NCBI RefSeq assembly: GCF_000382885.1
Contig: NZ_CAVK010000195.1
Span: forward strand, 1 to 33,288
Length of the DNA: 33,288 bases
From: Sphingobium indicum BiD32
Lineage (GTDB): Bacteria > Pseudomonadota > Alphaproteobacteria > Sphingomonadales > Sphingomonadaceae
Reading direction: 5' to 3'
Part shown: positions 16,150 to 24,038 of the stretch, one piece after another
Numbering within the stretch: the stretch's first letter is position 1
Layout of the letters: each line of letters opens with the position of its first letter
Position numbers and translations under genes: made by a program
Notes under the pieces: model-generated
What the model was told of the DNA's origin: nothing
The model's database searches: none
The model's input: the letters and a program-made list of their open reading frames with translations, nothing else

Positions 16150-16875
16150 TCAGTCGCCGCCCGCGCCCAGCCCGGTAAAGCCCGCCGCGACGAAATCGAC
16201 CAGCCGGTCGACCATGGCGTCCAGATCGCTGGAGCTGAAACGCCCGCCCGATTGCCGGTCGAGCATCCCGCTTTCGACCAATATATGCGTGGTCATCGCC
16301 TGAAAGAAGAAGAAGCACCAATGAACGTCGCCTTCGTCCATTTCCGGGTGAAGAGCGTGAAGCGCGTGGACATAGGCGGCGATCAGATCGTCGAAATGCT
16401 GGCGGAAGGGAGAGACGAAAGCCTCCCCCTGCGGCAGGTTGGCGACCAGCGCCATCAGCCGGATATAATTTTTCCAGCCCGGCCCGCCGCGCATCGAGCG
16501 ATCGACAATGGGGGTGATGAAGGCGCGGATGATGGCGCGGCGGCGGTCGGTCCGGCTGCCAGCCAGCGTCACGGCCTGCGCCAGCGTCTGGGCCATGCCG
16601 TCGGCATGTTCGTCGGCCCGGCGATCGATCACGGCGCGGAACAGATCATCCTTCGACCCGAAATGATAATGGGTCAGCGCGACCTGAACCCCCGCCTCAG
16701 TCGCGATGTCACGCAGCGAAACGCCGTAGAAACCCCGCTGCGAAAAGAGCGACTCGGCGGCGTCGAGAATACGGGCCGCCGTCTCCGGCGCGCGGCGGCG
16801 GTCGGGCTTTGGCGAGGCTTTTGCGCCCGTTTCGGCACCTGACGTTTCCGCTAGTTTTAACGTATTTCCGCCCAT
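16150..16875 (-). CDS. TetR-family transcriptional regulator
   Basis: This 241-residue protein has an N-terminal TetR helix-turn-helix at about residues 30-80 (AARILDAAESLFSQRGFYGV, then SLRDIATEAGV and THYHFGSKDDLFRAVID). A helical ligand-binding domain follows (about 85-230). It is divergent from the Rieske oxygenase gene across an 87-base gap. It most likely represses that operon and responds to a substrate or product, as is usual for this arrangement. I start at the ATG at 16875 (MGGNTLKLAETSG). The frame remains open further upstream but only as a shadow of the oxygenase gene. No strong ribosome site is visible. The effector is unknown. Confidence 0.92.
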   Translation of the reverse strand: MGGNTLKLAETSGAETGAKASPKPDRRRAPETAARILDAAESLFSQRGFYGVSLRDIATEAGVQVALTHYHFGSKDDLFRAVIDRRADEHADGMAQTLAQAVTLAGSRTDRRRAIIRAFITPIVDRSMRGGPGWKNYIRLMALVANLPQGEAFVSPFRQHFDDLIAAYVHALHALHPEMDEGDVHWCFFFFQAMTTHILVESGMLDRQSGGRFSSSDLDAMVDRLVDFVAAGFTGLGAGGD

Positions 16876-16962
16876 TCCAGACCTATGCCCGACGAATTGA
16901 CAGGCGACAAGCCGCTCCGATATATTTAGTCGATCGTTCAAATAATAAGCGAGAGGCATGTC
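16876..16962. promoter_or_regulatory. Divergent control region of the TetR and Rieske genes, with candidate operator
   Basis: The 87-base gap contains the imperfect palindrome TTAGTCGATCGTTCAA (16926-16941), with identical outer TT/AA and a CGATCG core. It is a plausible TetR operator. GAGAGG at 16951-16956 is the ribosome site of the oxygenase gene. The palindrome is short, so this is a candidate only. Confidence 0.4.
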
Positions 16963-18276
16963 ATGACGGTGGAATCTTTCCTGGGTCGCAGAATCGCGGA
17001 CTATGATCCGCCCGTGCGCGGCGACCGCATTACCGGCGAACGCTATTATGCGCAGCGCTGGGCCGATGCGGAATGGCAGCATGTCTGGACCCGGACCTGG
17101 CATATTGGCGGCATGGCGGCCGACCTGGAGGAAGCGGGCGATTTCCTGACCCATGCGATCGGGCGGGAATCGATCGTGATGCTCTGTCAGGAGGATGGAT
17201 CGGTCAAAGCCTTTTACAATGCCTGCAAGCACCGCGGATACCGCTTGGCCTGGACCGAAGTGGGTGGCGCGCCGCTGCTGACCTGCGGCTATCATGGCTG
17301 GAAATATGCGCCGGACGGCACGCTGGCCCATGTGCAGGACCCGGATGATTTTCCCGGCGGTTCGCCCTGCGGCAAGGTGAAGCTGGAGGAAATTCCCTGC
17401 ACGGTGTGGGGCGGCTTCGTGTGGTTCAGCATGGATCGCGACGTCGCCCCTTTAAGCGCGTGGCTGGGCGCTGCCGGGGTCCAGCTGGAGCAATGGCAGA
17501 TGGGCGCGATGACGCGGGTGATGGCGCTCAAGTCCGACGTGCCGTGCAACTGGAAGATCATCCGCGACAATTTCAACGAAAGCTATCATCTGCCCACGCT
17601 CCACCCGCAAATTGCCGGGTCGATCGACGATGCGCTGGACGGAACCATCTTCGAGATGAACCCCGAAGGCCATAATTGCATGGTGATGCGCGGGTTGAAG
17701 CCATCGGGCCGCTATCCGACCGCCGATATATTGGAAATGCCGCTGGCGCAGGCGCTGGAATATTGGGAGCTGGACCCCAAGGATTTCGAGGGCCGCGCCA
17801 GCCAGGCCCGCGACGCCATATTGGCGCAGAAGCGCAAATTGGGCGCGGCGAAGGGCTATGCCCATTATGCCGGGATGGGTGACAGCGAGATTATCGACTA
17901 TCATCACTACACGCTGTTCCCCAACATCACCCTGACCATGTGGCCGGACGGGTTCCAGTTGCTGCGGTCGGAGCCGCACCCGACCGACCCGGAACGCTGC
18001 ATTTTCGACCATTGGTTCATGGCGCATGAAATCCCCGACAGCGATGTCGTGTTCGGGCCGATGGGACCAACGCCGTTTGAACAGGTCGAGCGCGAGACGA
18101 TCATATTCGGGACCAAGACGCTGGGCGATGTCGCCGATCAGGATATGAGCGTGGCGATCGGCCAGCAGCAGGGGCTACATTCGCGGGGCTATACGGGCGG
18201 TATGCTGGCAGGGCAGGAAAAGCGGGTGCAGATGTTTCATGAGCGGCTGAACGATCTGTGCGGCATCCATGACTGA
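16963..18276 (+). CDS. Rieske non-heme iron oxygenase, alpha subunit
   Basis: This 437-residue protein is the catalytic subunit type of aromatic ring-hydroxylating oxygenases. The Rieske [2Fe-2S] ligands are Cys88, His90 (CKHRG), Cys108 and His111 (CGYHGW). The mononuclear iron site includes His209 and His214 in NESYHLPTLH; the third ligand was not pinned down. The C-terminal substrate-binding domain is the least conserved part, so the substrate cannot be read. GAGAGG precedes the ATG at 16963 with a 6-base spacer. The next gene overlaps its end by 8 bases. No ferredoxin or ferredoxin reductase gene is in the window, so electron supply must come from elsewhere. Expected substrates are aromatic acids, terpenoids or similar hydrophobic compounds. 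Confidence 0.93.
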   Translation: MTVESFLGRRIADYDPPVRGDRITGERYYAQRWADAEWQHVWTRTWHIGGMAADLEEAGDFLTHAIGRESIVMLCQEDGSVKAFYNACKHRGYRLAWTEVGGAPLLTCGYHGWKYAPDGTLAHVQDPDDFPGGSPCGKVKLEEIPCTVWGGFVWFSMDRDVAPLSAWLGAAGVQLEQWQMGAMTRVMALKSDVPCNWKIIRDNFNESYHLPTLHPQIAGSIDDALDGTIFEMNPEGHNCMVMRGLKPSGRYPTADILEMPLAQALEYWELDPKDFEGRASQARDAILAQKRKLGAAKGYAHYAGMGDSEIIDYHHYTLFPNITLTMWPDGFQLLRSEPHPTDPERCIFDHWFMAHEIPDSDVVFGPMGPTPFEQVERETIIFGTKTLGDVADQDMSVAIGQQQGLHSRGYTGGMLAGQEKRVQMFHERLNDLCGIHD

Positions 18277-18799
18277 GGCGAGCGCAGTCGAGCTTCTGAT
18301 CGCCAAGCAGCAGCTTGCCGAGCTGACCATGGCTTATTGCCGGGGGGTGGATCGTGCGGACGTCGCGCTGCTCCGGTCGATCTTTCACGATGACAGTGTC
18401 GTCGAAAGCGGTGTGTTCAATGGCAGTGGATCGGACTTTGCCGTGGAAATCTGCGCCATCGTCCAGTCCGCCTTCCACCAGACGGCGCATATGATGACCA
18501 ATCAGTGGTTCCGGGTCGATGGCGACGATGCAGTCGGCGAATCCTATGTGTTCGGAGTGGCTACGCCGCGCAGCGAAACCGACCGGTCGGTGCAGATGCT
18601 GTCGGGCGGGCGCTATCTCGACCGGTTCGCGCGCCGGGGCGGCGTGTGGAAATTCAGTGAGCGCCGCTATGTCAGCGACTGGGCGATCCATCAGCCTTCA
18701 GGCGGACCGGACGATGTGCTGCGCGCGCCCTATCCGTTGCGCGGCGCGCAGGGGGCGGATGATCCTGTCCATCATCTCTGGCAAGGACCGGGTCAATGA
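18269..18799 (+). CDS. NTF2-like / SnoaL-like protein
   Basis: This 176-residue protein has the NTF2-like fold pattern. It has an N-terminal helix (AKQQLAELTMAYCRGVDRAD), then LLRSIFHDDSVVESGVF and the strand-rich second half (HMMTNQWFRVDGDDAVGES, GGRYLDRFARRGGVWKFSER). This SnoaL-4-type family includes small isomerases or lyases and relatives of the beta subunits of ring-hydroxylating oxygenases. It overlaps the oxygenase gene by 8 bases and the next gene by the ATGA at 18796. Translation of all three is probably coupled. It could be a structural partner of the oxygenase or a separate enzyme acting on its product. Sequence alone does not decide. Confidence 0.87.
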   Translation: MTEASAVELLIAKQQLAELTMAYCRGVDRADVALLRSIFHDDSVVESGVFNGSGSDFAVEICAIVQSAFHQTAHMMTNQWFRVDGDDAVGESYVFGVATPRSETDRSVQMLSGGRYLDRFARRGGVWKFSERRYVSDWAIHQPSGGPDDVLRAPYPLRGAQGADDPVHHLWQGPGQ

Positions 18800-19812
18800 G
18801 TGCCATCATGAACCGCCGTTTCATACTGGCGGCGCGGCCCGACGGGCTGCCGCAGGAGAGCGATTTCCGGCTGGAGGACAGCCCCCTGCCCGTGCCCGGC
18901 CCCGGCCAGATCGTCATCCGCAACCATTATGCCTCGCTCGACCCGGCCATTCGGGGCTGGCTGGACGACACGCCAAGCTATTTGCCGCCGGTGGCGCTGG
19001 GCGACGCTGTGCGGGCGTCGACCATCGGCACGGTGGAGGCAAGCCATGTCGATCGCTTTGCACCGGGCGACTGGGTGATGGGGCTGAACCGGATCGAACA
19101 ATATAGCGTCGTGACGCCGGATGATTTCATGCATCCGATCGACGTGATGCTGGCGCCGTCAGTGACCAGCTATCTCTCCGCCATGGGTGCGGTCGGGCTG
19201 ACCGCCTGGTTCGGGGTGAGCGAGATTATGAAGCCCAGGGCGGGCCAGACTTTGCTGGTCAGCGGCGCGGCGGGCGCAGTCGGATCGATGGTCGGACAGT
19301 TGGCGAAATTGCAGGGCGCGCGGGTGGTCGGCATCGCGGGCGGCGCGGCGAAATGCGCCAGGCTGATCGACCATTATGGTTTCGACGCGGCGATCGACTA
19401 TCGCGGCAAGGATGTCGCTGCGCTGGCGGCGGACATTGGCGCGGCCTGTCCGCAGGGGATCGACCATGTCTATGAGAATGTCGGCGGCACCTGCCTCGAC
19501 GCGGCGCTGCTGCATATCAACACCCAGGCGCAGATCATCCTGTGCGGGCTGATTGCCGAATATAATGGCGACCCGCAAGGCGCGCGCAACATCTGGCAGC
19601 TGATCGTCAAGACCGCGACGATGCGCGGCTATCTGCTGACCGAATTTGTCGATCGCTTCCCCGAAGGCAGCCGCGCCATCGCCGCGCTGATCGCGCAGGG
19701 CAAGCTGCTGTTCGACGAGCATATCGAGGACGGGATCGACCGCGCCTATCCCGCCTTCATGCGGCTGTTTGATGGCAGCAATGACGGCAAGATGATCCTG
19801 AAACTGGCCTGA
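18796..19812 (+). CDS. Zinc-free MDR oxidoreductase (CurA / prostaglandin-reductase-like)
   Basis: This 338-residue medium-chain reductase resembles the NADPH-dependent CurA and prostaglandin reductase branch, which reduces the C=C bond of enones. An N-terminal GroES-like domain carries SLDPAIRGWLDD and FAPGDWVMG. A Rossmann domain follows, with SGAAGAVGSMVGQLAK at about residues 156-171. Later, YENVGG and LCGLIAEYN are typical of this branch. No structural zinc cysteine cluster is seen. The start ATG at 18796 overlaps the stop of the NTF2-like gene. As third gene of the oxygenase operon it probably reduces an unsaturated ketone formed downstream of ring hydroxylation. It converges with putA across 41 bases, and no terminator was recognised there. 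Confidence 0.9.
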   Translation: MSAIMNRRFILAARPDGLPQESDFRLEDSPLPVPGPGQIVIRNHYASLDPAIRGWLDDTPSYLPPVALGDAVRASTIGTVEASHVDRFAPGDWVMGLNRIEQYSVVTPDDFMHPIDVMLAPSVTSYLSAMGAVGLTAWFGVSEIMKPRAGQTLLVSGAAGAVGSMVGQLAKLQGARVVGIAGGAAKCARLIDHYGFDAAIDYRGKDVAALAADIGAACPQGIDHVYENVGGTCLDAALLHINTQAQIILCGLIAEYNGDPQGARNIWQLIVKTATMRGYLLTEFVDRFPEGSRAIAALIAQGKLLFDEHIEDGIDRAYPAFMRLFDGSNDGKMILKLA

Positions 19813-19853
19813 GGCCATTTTGGCGACAGTGAAGCCGACATAGCGAACCGCGT

Positions 19854-22800
19854 TCAGCCGATCATCATCAGGCTGGCATTGCCGCCCGCTGCCGTCGTGT
19901 TGATGGAGGTGGAGACTTCCTCCAGCAACCAGTCGAGGCCATAGCCGTCCGGTCCCGGCGCATGGACCGGGACGATGCGGCCCGGCCAGTCGGCGACGGC
20001 CTGCACCGTGGCAGCGACTATGTCCGGCTCACCGTCGACCAGCACGGCCGCTATGGGCGTGTCCGCGGGAATGGCGAAGCGGGCGGCAACGTCCGCAGGC
20101 AGGTCGGGCGGCAGCGCCATGCCCTGCACCAGCGCGTCATTGCCGGTGGCGAGGATCGCGGCCATCTGGCGGAACAGGCCGGCGCGGGTCGCGGGGCGCA
20201 GCAGCATCGGGCCGCGCGGGTGGAGCGTGTAGAGATTGCGTTCGCCCACCGGACCGGGCAGCGTGCGTTCCAGCCCCAGCGCGGACCTGTCCCCGGTGCG
20301 GCGGACGTGGGCGGCGGCATCCCCCTCCCCCTGCGCATCCAGCCAGTCGGCGAAGCTGTGGAGCGGGGATTGCAACGGGCTGACCCGTTCGGCACTGACC
20401 GGCGGCGTGGTGGTGAGACGGCCGAGATAGAGCGGGCCGCCAGCCTTGGGACCGGTGCCGGACAGGCCACAGCCGCCAAAGGGCTGGACCCCGACGATCG
20501 CGCCGATGACGTTGCGGTTCACATAGATATTGCCGACCTTCACGCGCGAGGTGACCCGCGCGATGGTTTCGTCGAGGCGCGTGTGGAGGCCGAAGGTCAG
20601 GCCATAGCCGGTGGCGTTGATCGCATCGACCAAAGCGTCGAGTTTTTCCCGCTTGAATCGCAGGACATGGAGGACGGGGCCGAAAATCTCGCGGTCGAGA
20701 TCGGTCAGGCTGTCGATTTCGATGATGGTCGGCGCGACGAAGGTGCCATATTTGGTTTCAGGCGGAAGCGGCTGCTGCTCCACCTTGCGGCCCAGCGCGC
20801 GCATCGCGTCGATATGGGCAGTGATACCGTCGCGGGCCTCTGCGGTGATGACCGGGCCGATATCGACCTTGAGCGCGTCGGTGCGGCCGATGCGCAGTTC
20901 GGCCAATGCGCCCTTGAGCATGGTCAGGGTGCGATCGGCGACTTCCTCTTGCAGGCACAGGACGCGCAGCGCCGAGCAGCGTTGGCCTGCACTGTCGAAG
21001 GCGGACGCGATGACATCGGCGACGACCTGTTCGGCCAGCGCGCTGCTGTCCACGATCATCGCATTCTGGCCGCCGGTTTCGGCGATCAGGGGGATGGGGT
21101 GGCCGCTGGGCGACAGGCGGGTGGCAAGCTGGCGCTGGATCAGGCGGGCGACGTCCGTGGAGCCGGTGAACATGACGGCGGCAGTCTGCGGCGCGGCAAC
21201 GAGGGTTGCGCCGATGCTGCCGTCGCCAGTGATCAGATGCAGCGCATCTGCCGGGACGCCCGCTGCGTGGAGCAGGCGGACGGCTTCGGCAGCGATCAGC
21301 GGGGTTTCCTCGGCAGGTTTGGCGAGGACGACATTGCCCGCGACCAGCGCAGCGGCGACCTGCCCGGTAAAGATGGCGAGCGGGAAGTTCCACGGGCTGA
21401 TGCAGGTAACGACGCCCAGCGCCTGCTGCTGCGGGCCGAAGCGGGTGCGGGCTTGGGCGGCATAATAGCGCAGGAAGTCGATCGCCTCGCGCACTTCGGC
21501 GATGGCGTTGGGGATGGATTTGCCCGCCTCGCGGACGATGAGGCCGAGCAGGATGGGCATCCGATCCTGCATCGCATCCGCCGCTCGTTCGAGCGCGGCG
21601 GCGCGGTCGGCTACGGAGGTTGTGGACCATGGGAAAGCGGCGGCGCGGACGGCGGCGGCCTGCGCTTCGTCGGGGGTGGCGTCGATCACGGTGCCGACGA
21701 TGTCGCGATGGTCGGCGGGGTTGCGGACGGCGCGTGCTTCCCCTGCCTCGCCTGCTGGCGCGGCAGTCCAGTCAAGCGTGGCGCTGTGCTGGAGCGCCTC
21801 TGTCAGGCTGGCGAGGGTGGTTTCGTCGCTCAGGTCGAGGCCAGCGGCGTTGCGGCGATCGGGGTAGAGATTGGCGGGCAGCGCGATCAGATCATGATGC
21901 GCGCCGGGGTGCGGCATAGCCTGGACCATGTCCACCGGGTCGGCGATCATCTCTTCGACCGACACGGCGGGGTCGGCAATGCGGTTGACGAAGCTGCTGT
22001 TCGCGCCATTTTCCAGCAGGCGGCGGACGAGATAGGCGAGCAAGGTTTCATGCGTGCCGACCGGCGCGTAGATGCGGCAGGGACGGTCAAGTTTGCCGCT
22101 GCCCACCACCTGTTCATAGAGCGGTTCGCCCATGCCGTGGAGGCACTGAAATTCATAGGCGCCGACGCTGAAATCCGGGCCGGCCATCTGGTAGATGGTG
22201 GCCAGCGTCTGGGCATTATGGGTGGCAAATTGCGGGAACACCGCGTCGGGCGCGGCGAGCAGTTTGCGGGCGCAGGCGATATAGGCGATGTCGGTGTGAA
22301 GCTTGCGGGTATAGACCGGGAAGCCGGTCAGGCCATCGACCTGCGCGCGCTTGATTTCCGCGTCCCAATAGGCTCCCTTGACCAGCCGCACCATGATCCG
22401 CCGGTCGGCGCGGCGGGCGAGATCGACGATCCAGTCGATGACGAAGGGGCAGCGCTTGCCATAGCCCTGCACGACAAAGCCAAGACCGTTCCAATCCATC
22501 AGCGCGGGATGCAGCGCAAGGCTTTCGAGCAGGTCGAGCGAGAGTTCGAGCCGATCGGCCTCCTCCGCGTCGATGTTGAAGCCGATATTATAGCGTCTGG
22601 CGAGGGCGGCAAGTTGCTGCACGCGGGGCAGCAGTTCGGCCATAACCCGGTCGGCCTGCGCACGAGCGTAGCGAGGATGGAGGGCGGACAGCTTGATCGA
22701 AATGCCCGGCCCGGCATAGATGCCGCGCCCCGACGCTGCCTTGCCGATGGCGTGGATCGCCTGTTCATAATCGGCATAATAGCGCGCGGCGTCGGCGGCG

Positions 22801-23453
22801 GTGGTCGCCGCTTCGCCGAGCATGTCATAGCTATAGGCGAAGCCCTTTGCCTCCATGACCTTGGCGCGCTTGAGCGCTTCCCTGATGGTTTCGCCGGTGA
22901 CGAACTGTTCCCCCATCATCCGCATGGCAAGATCAACCCCGCGCCGGATCACCGGCTCGCCCGCGCGGGCGACGAGGCGGGCAAGCGCTGCGCCAAGGCC
23001 GCGATCGTCCACGCTGCCGACCAGCTTGCCCGTGACGACCAGACCCCAGGTGGCGGCGTTGACGAACAGCGACTTGTCGGTGCCCAGATGCGATCCCCAG
23101 TCGCCGTCGGCGATCTTGTCCCGGATCAGCGCGTCGCGGGTCGCCGCATCGGGGATGCGCAGCAAGGCTTCGGCCAGGCACATCAACGCGACGCCCTCCT
23201 GACTGGAAAGGGCATATTCCTGCACCAGCCCCTCGACGCCGCTGCCCTTGTGGTTGGCGCGGAGCGCCGTGACGAGGGTGCGGGCGGTGTCGTGCGCGGC
23301 GGCGCGGGTCGCTTCGGGCAGCGTGGCGGCGACGATCAGGGGGGCAAGCGCCTCTACCTCGTCCCGGCGATAGGCGGCGGTGATCGCCTGCCGCAGGGGG
23401 GATTGCGCGCGGATGGCAGGAGCGAAGGCGGCGAAGGGGGGCTGAGCAGTCAT
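19854..23453 (-). CDS. putA: Bifunctional proline dehydrogenase / P5C dehydrogenase (PutA)
   Basis: PutA oxidises proline to glutamate in two steps. The 1199-residue chain has a FAD-binding proline dehydrogenase barrel (about residues 150-480; ISIKLSALHPRY, MVRLVKGAYWDAEIK, YAPVGTHETLLAYLVRRLLENGA split across its end). The aldehyde dehydrogenase domain follows, with catalytic Cys826 (AGQRCSALR). A C-terminal ALDH-like domain ends with the conserved NTTAAGGNASLM motif of long PutAs. The N-terminus lacks a ribbon-helix-helix DNA-binding domain, so this is a type-B enzyme and cannot repress its own gene. Control should come from the divergent Lrp-type gene. ATG at 23453. Confidence 0.97.
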   Translation of the reverse strand: MTAQPPFAAFAPAIRAQSPLRQAITAAYRRDEVEALAPLIVAATLPEATRAAAHDTARTLVTALRANHKGSGVEGLVQEYALSSQEGVALMCLAEALLRIPDAATRDALIRDKIADGDWGSHLGTDKSLFVNAATWGLVVTGKLVGSVDDRGLGAALARLVARAGEPVIRRGVDLAMRMMGEQFVTGETIREALKRAKVMEAKGFAYSYDMLGEAATTAADAARYYADYEQAIHAIGKAASGRGIYAGPGISIKLSALHPRYARAQADRVMAELLPRVQQLAALARRYNIGFNIDAEEADRLELSLDLLESLALHPALMDWNGLGFVVQGYGKRCPFVIDWIVDLARRADRRIMVRLVKGAYWDAEIKRAQVDGLTGFPVYTRKLHTDIAYIACARKLLAAPDAVFPQFATHNAQTLATIYQMAGPDFSVGAYEFQCLHGMGEPLYEQVVGSGKLDRPCRIYAPVGTHETLLAYLVRRLLENGANSSFVNRIADPAVSVEEMIADPVDMVQAMPHPGAHHDLIALPANLYPDRRNAAGLDLSDETTLASLTEALQHSATLDWTAAPAGEAGEARAVRNPADHRDIVGTVIDATPDEAQAAAVRAAAFPWSTTSVADRAAALERAADAMQDRMPILLGLIVREAGKSIPNAIAEVREAIDFLRYYAAQARTRFGPQQQALGVVTCISPWNFPLAIFTGQVAAALVAGNVVLAKPAEETPLIAAEAVRLLHAAGVPADALHLITGDGSIGATLVAAPQTAAVMFTGSTDVARLIQRQLATRLSPSGHPIPLIAETGGQNAMIVDSSALAEQVVADVIASAFDSAGQRCSALRVLCLQEEVADRTLTMLKGALAELRIGRTDALKVDIGPVITAEARDGITAHIDAMRALGRKVEQQPLPPETKYGTFVAPTIIEIDSLTDLDREIFGPVLHVLRFKREKLDALVDAINATGYGLTFGLHTRLDETIARVTSRVKVGNIYVNRNVIGAIVGVQPFGGCGLSGTGPKAGGPLYLGRLTTTPPVSAERVSPLQSPLHSFADWLDAQGEGDAAAHVRRTGDRSALGLERTLPGPVGERNLYTLHPRGPMLLRPATRAGLFRQMAAILATGNDALVQGMALPPDLPADVAARFAIPADTPIAAVLVDGEPDIVAATVQAVADWPGRIVPVHAPGPDGYGLDWLLEEVSTSINTTAAGGNASLMMIG

Positions 23454-23471
23454 GGGGTGCAGACTAGCCTA

Positions 23472-23499
23472 TTTGAGAAGGTCGATCCGCCTTTTCAAA
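23472..23499. promoter_or_regulatory. Candidate operator between putA and the Lrp-type regulator
   Basis: TTTGAGAAGG (23472-23481) and CCTTTTCAAA (23490-23499) are inverted copies at 9 of 10 positions, separated by 8 bases. The element lies 18 bases upstream of the putA start and 53 bases upstream of the regulator start. It is a good candidate for the Lrp-type regulator's binding site. Function is inferred from symmetry and position. Confidence 0.65.
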
Positions 23500-23552
23500 C
23501 GGCATTCTATCCATATGATGACTTATTAATGGGCGTGGGTTAGGCAAGAGGC

Positions 23553-24032
23553 ATGGATAAATTGCCAAAAATAGTCGATTTGGATGAATTCGACCGCAAG
23601 ATCATCGCCGCTCTGGTCGAGGATGGGCGGATGACCGTCACTGATCTGGCCGTCGCGGTCGGGCTGTCCAAGACGCCCTGCCAGATGCGGCTGCGGCGGT
23701 TGCAGGAAAGCGGCGTGATCCGGGGATTTCGAGCAATGGTCGATCCAGCCAAGCTGGGGATGGACCATGTCGCCTTTGCCGAGGTCAAGCTGTCCGACAC
23801 GCGAGAGAGCGCGCTGGCCGAATTCAACGATGCCGTGCGGCGCATCCCCGAAGTCGAGGAATGTCACATGATCGCGAGCAGTTTCGACTATCTGCTCAAG
23901 GTGCGGACAGCCGACATCAGACGCTATCGCACGGTGCTGGGCGAGAAGATTTCCAGCCTGCCGCATGTCGCCAGCACATCGACCTTCGTGGCGATGGAAA
24001 CGGTGCTGGAGGCAGGCGGCAGGCGGAAATAG
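23553..24032 (+). CDS. Lrp/AsnC-family regulator, probable PutR
   Basis: This 159-residue protein has an N-terminal helix-turn-helix (LDEFDRKIIAALVEDGRM, then DLAVAVGLSKTPCQMRLRRL; about residues 8-55) and a C-terminal RAM effector-binding domain (CHMIASSFDYLLKVRTADI). Genes of this type divergent from putA encode PutR, which activates putA when proline is present in several alphaproteobacteria. Divergence across 99 bases, with a strong palindrome between, supports that role here. ATG at 23553, with a weak AAGAG ribosome site. It converges with uxuB, leaving only 6 bases between the stops, so readthrough or transcript overlap is likely. The assignment to proline control is by position. Confidence 0.92.
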   Translation: MDKLPKIVDLDEFDRKIIAALVEDGRMTVTDLAVAVGLSKTPCQMRLRRLQESGVIRGFRAMVDPAKLGMDHVAFAEVKLSDTRESALAEFNDAVRRIPEVEECHMIASSFDYLLKVRTADIRRYRTVLGEKISSLPHVASTSTFVAMETVLEAGGRRK

Positions 24033-24038
24033 GCGATT

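Noticed and set aside
16876..17331. N-terminal extension of the TetR frame by about 150 residues into the oxygenase gene.
   Set aside because: The extension is antisense to the oxygenase coding region and the TetR fold is complete from 16875.
18280..18294. A 13-base match (GAGCGCAGTCGAG) to the carA palindrome at the start of the NTF2-like gene.
   Set aside because: Only one short piece is shared, with no inverted partner nearby; likely chance.
19962..23543. An open frame of nearly 1200 codons exactly antisense to putA.
   Set aside because: It mirrors putA codon for codon, its translation is rich in Arg, Gly, Asp and His as expected of the reverse of a GC-rich gene, and no domain is visible.
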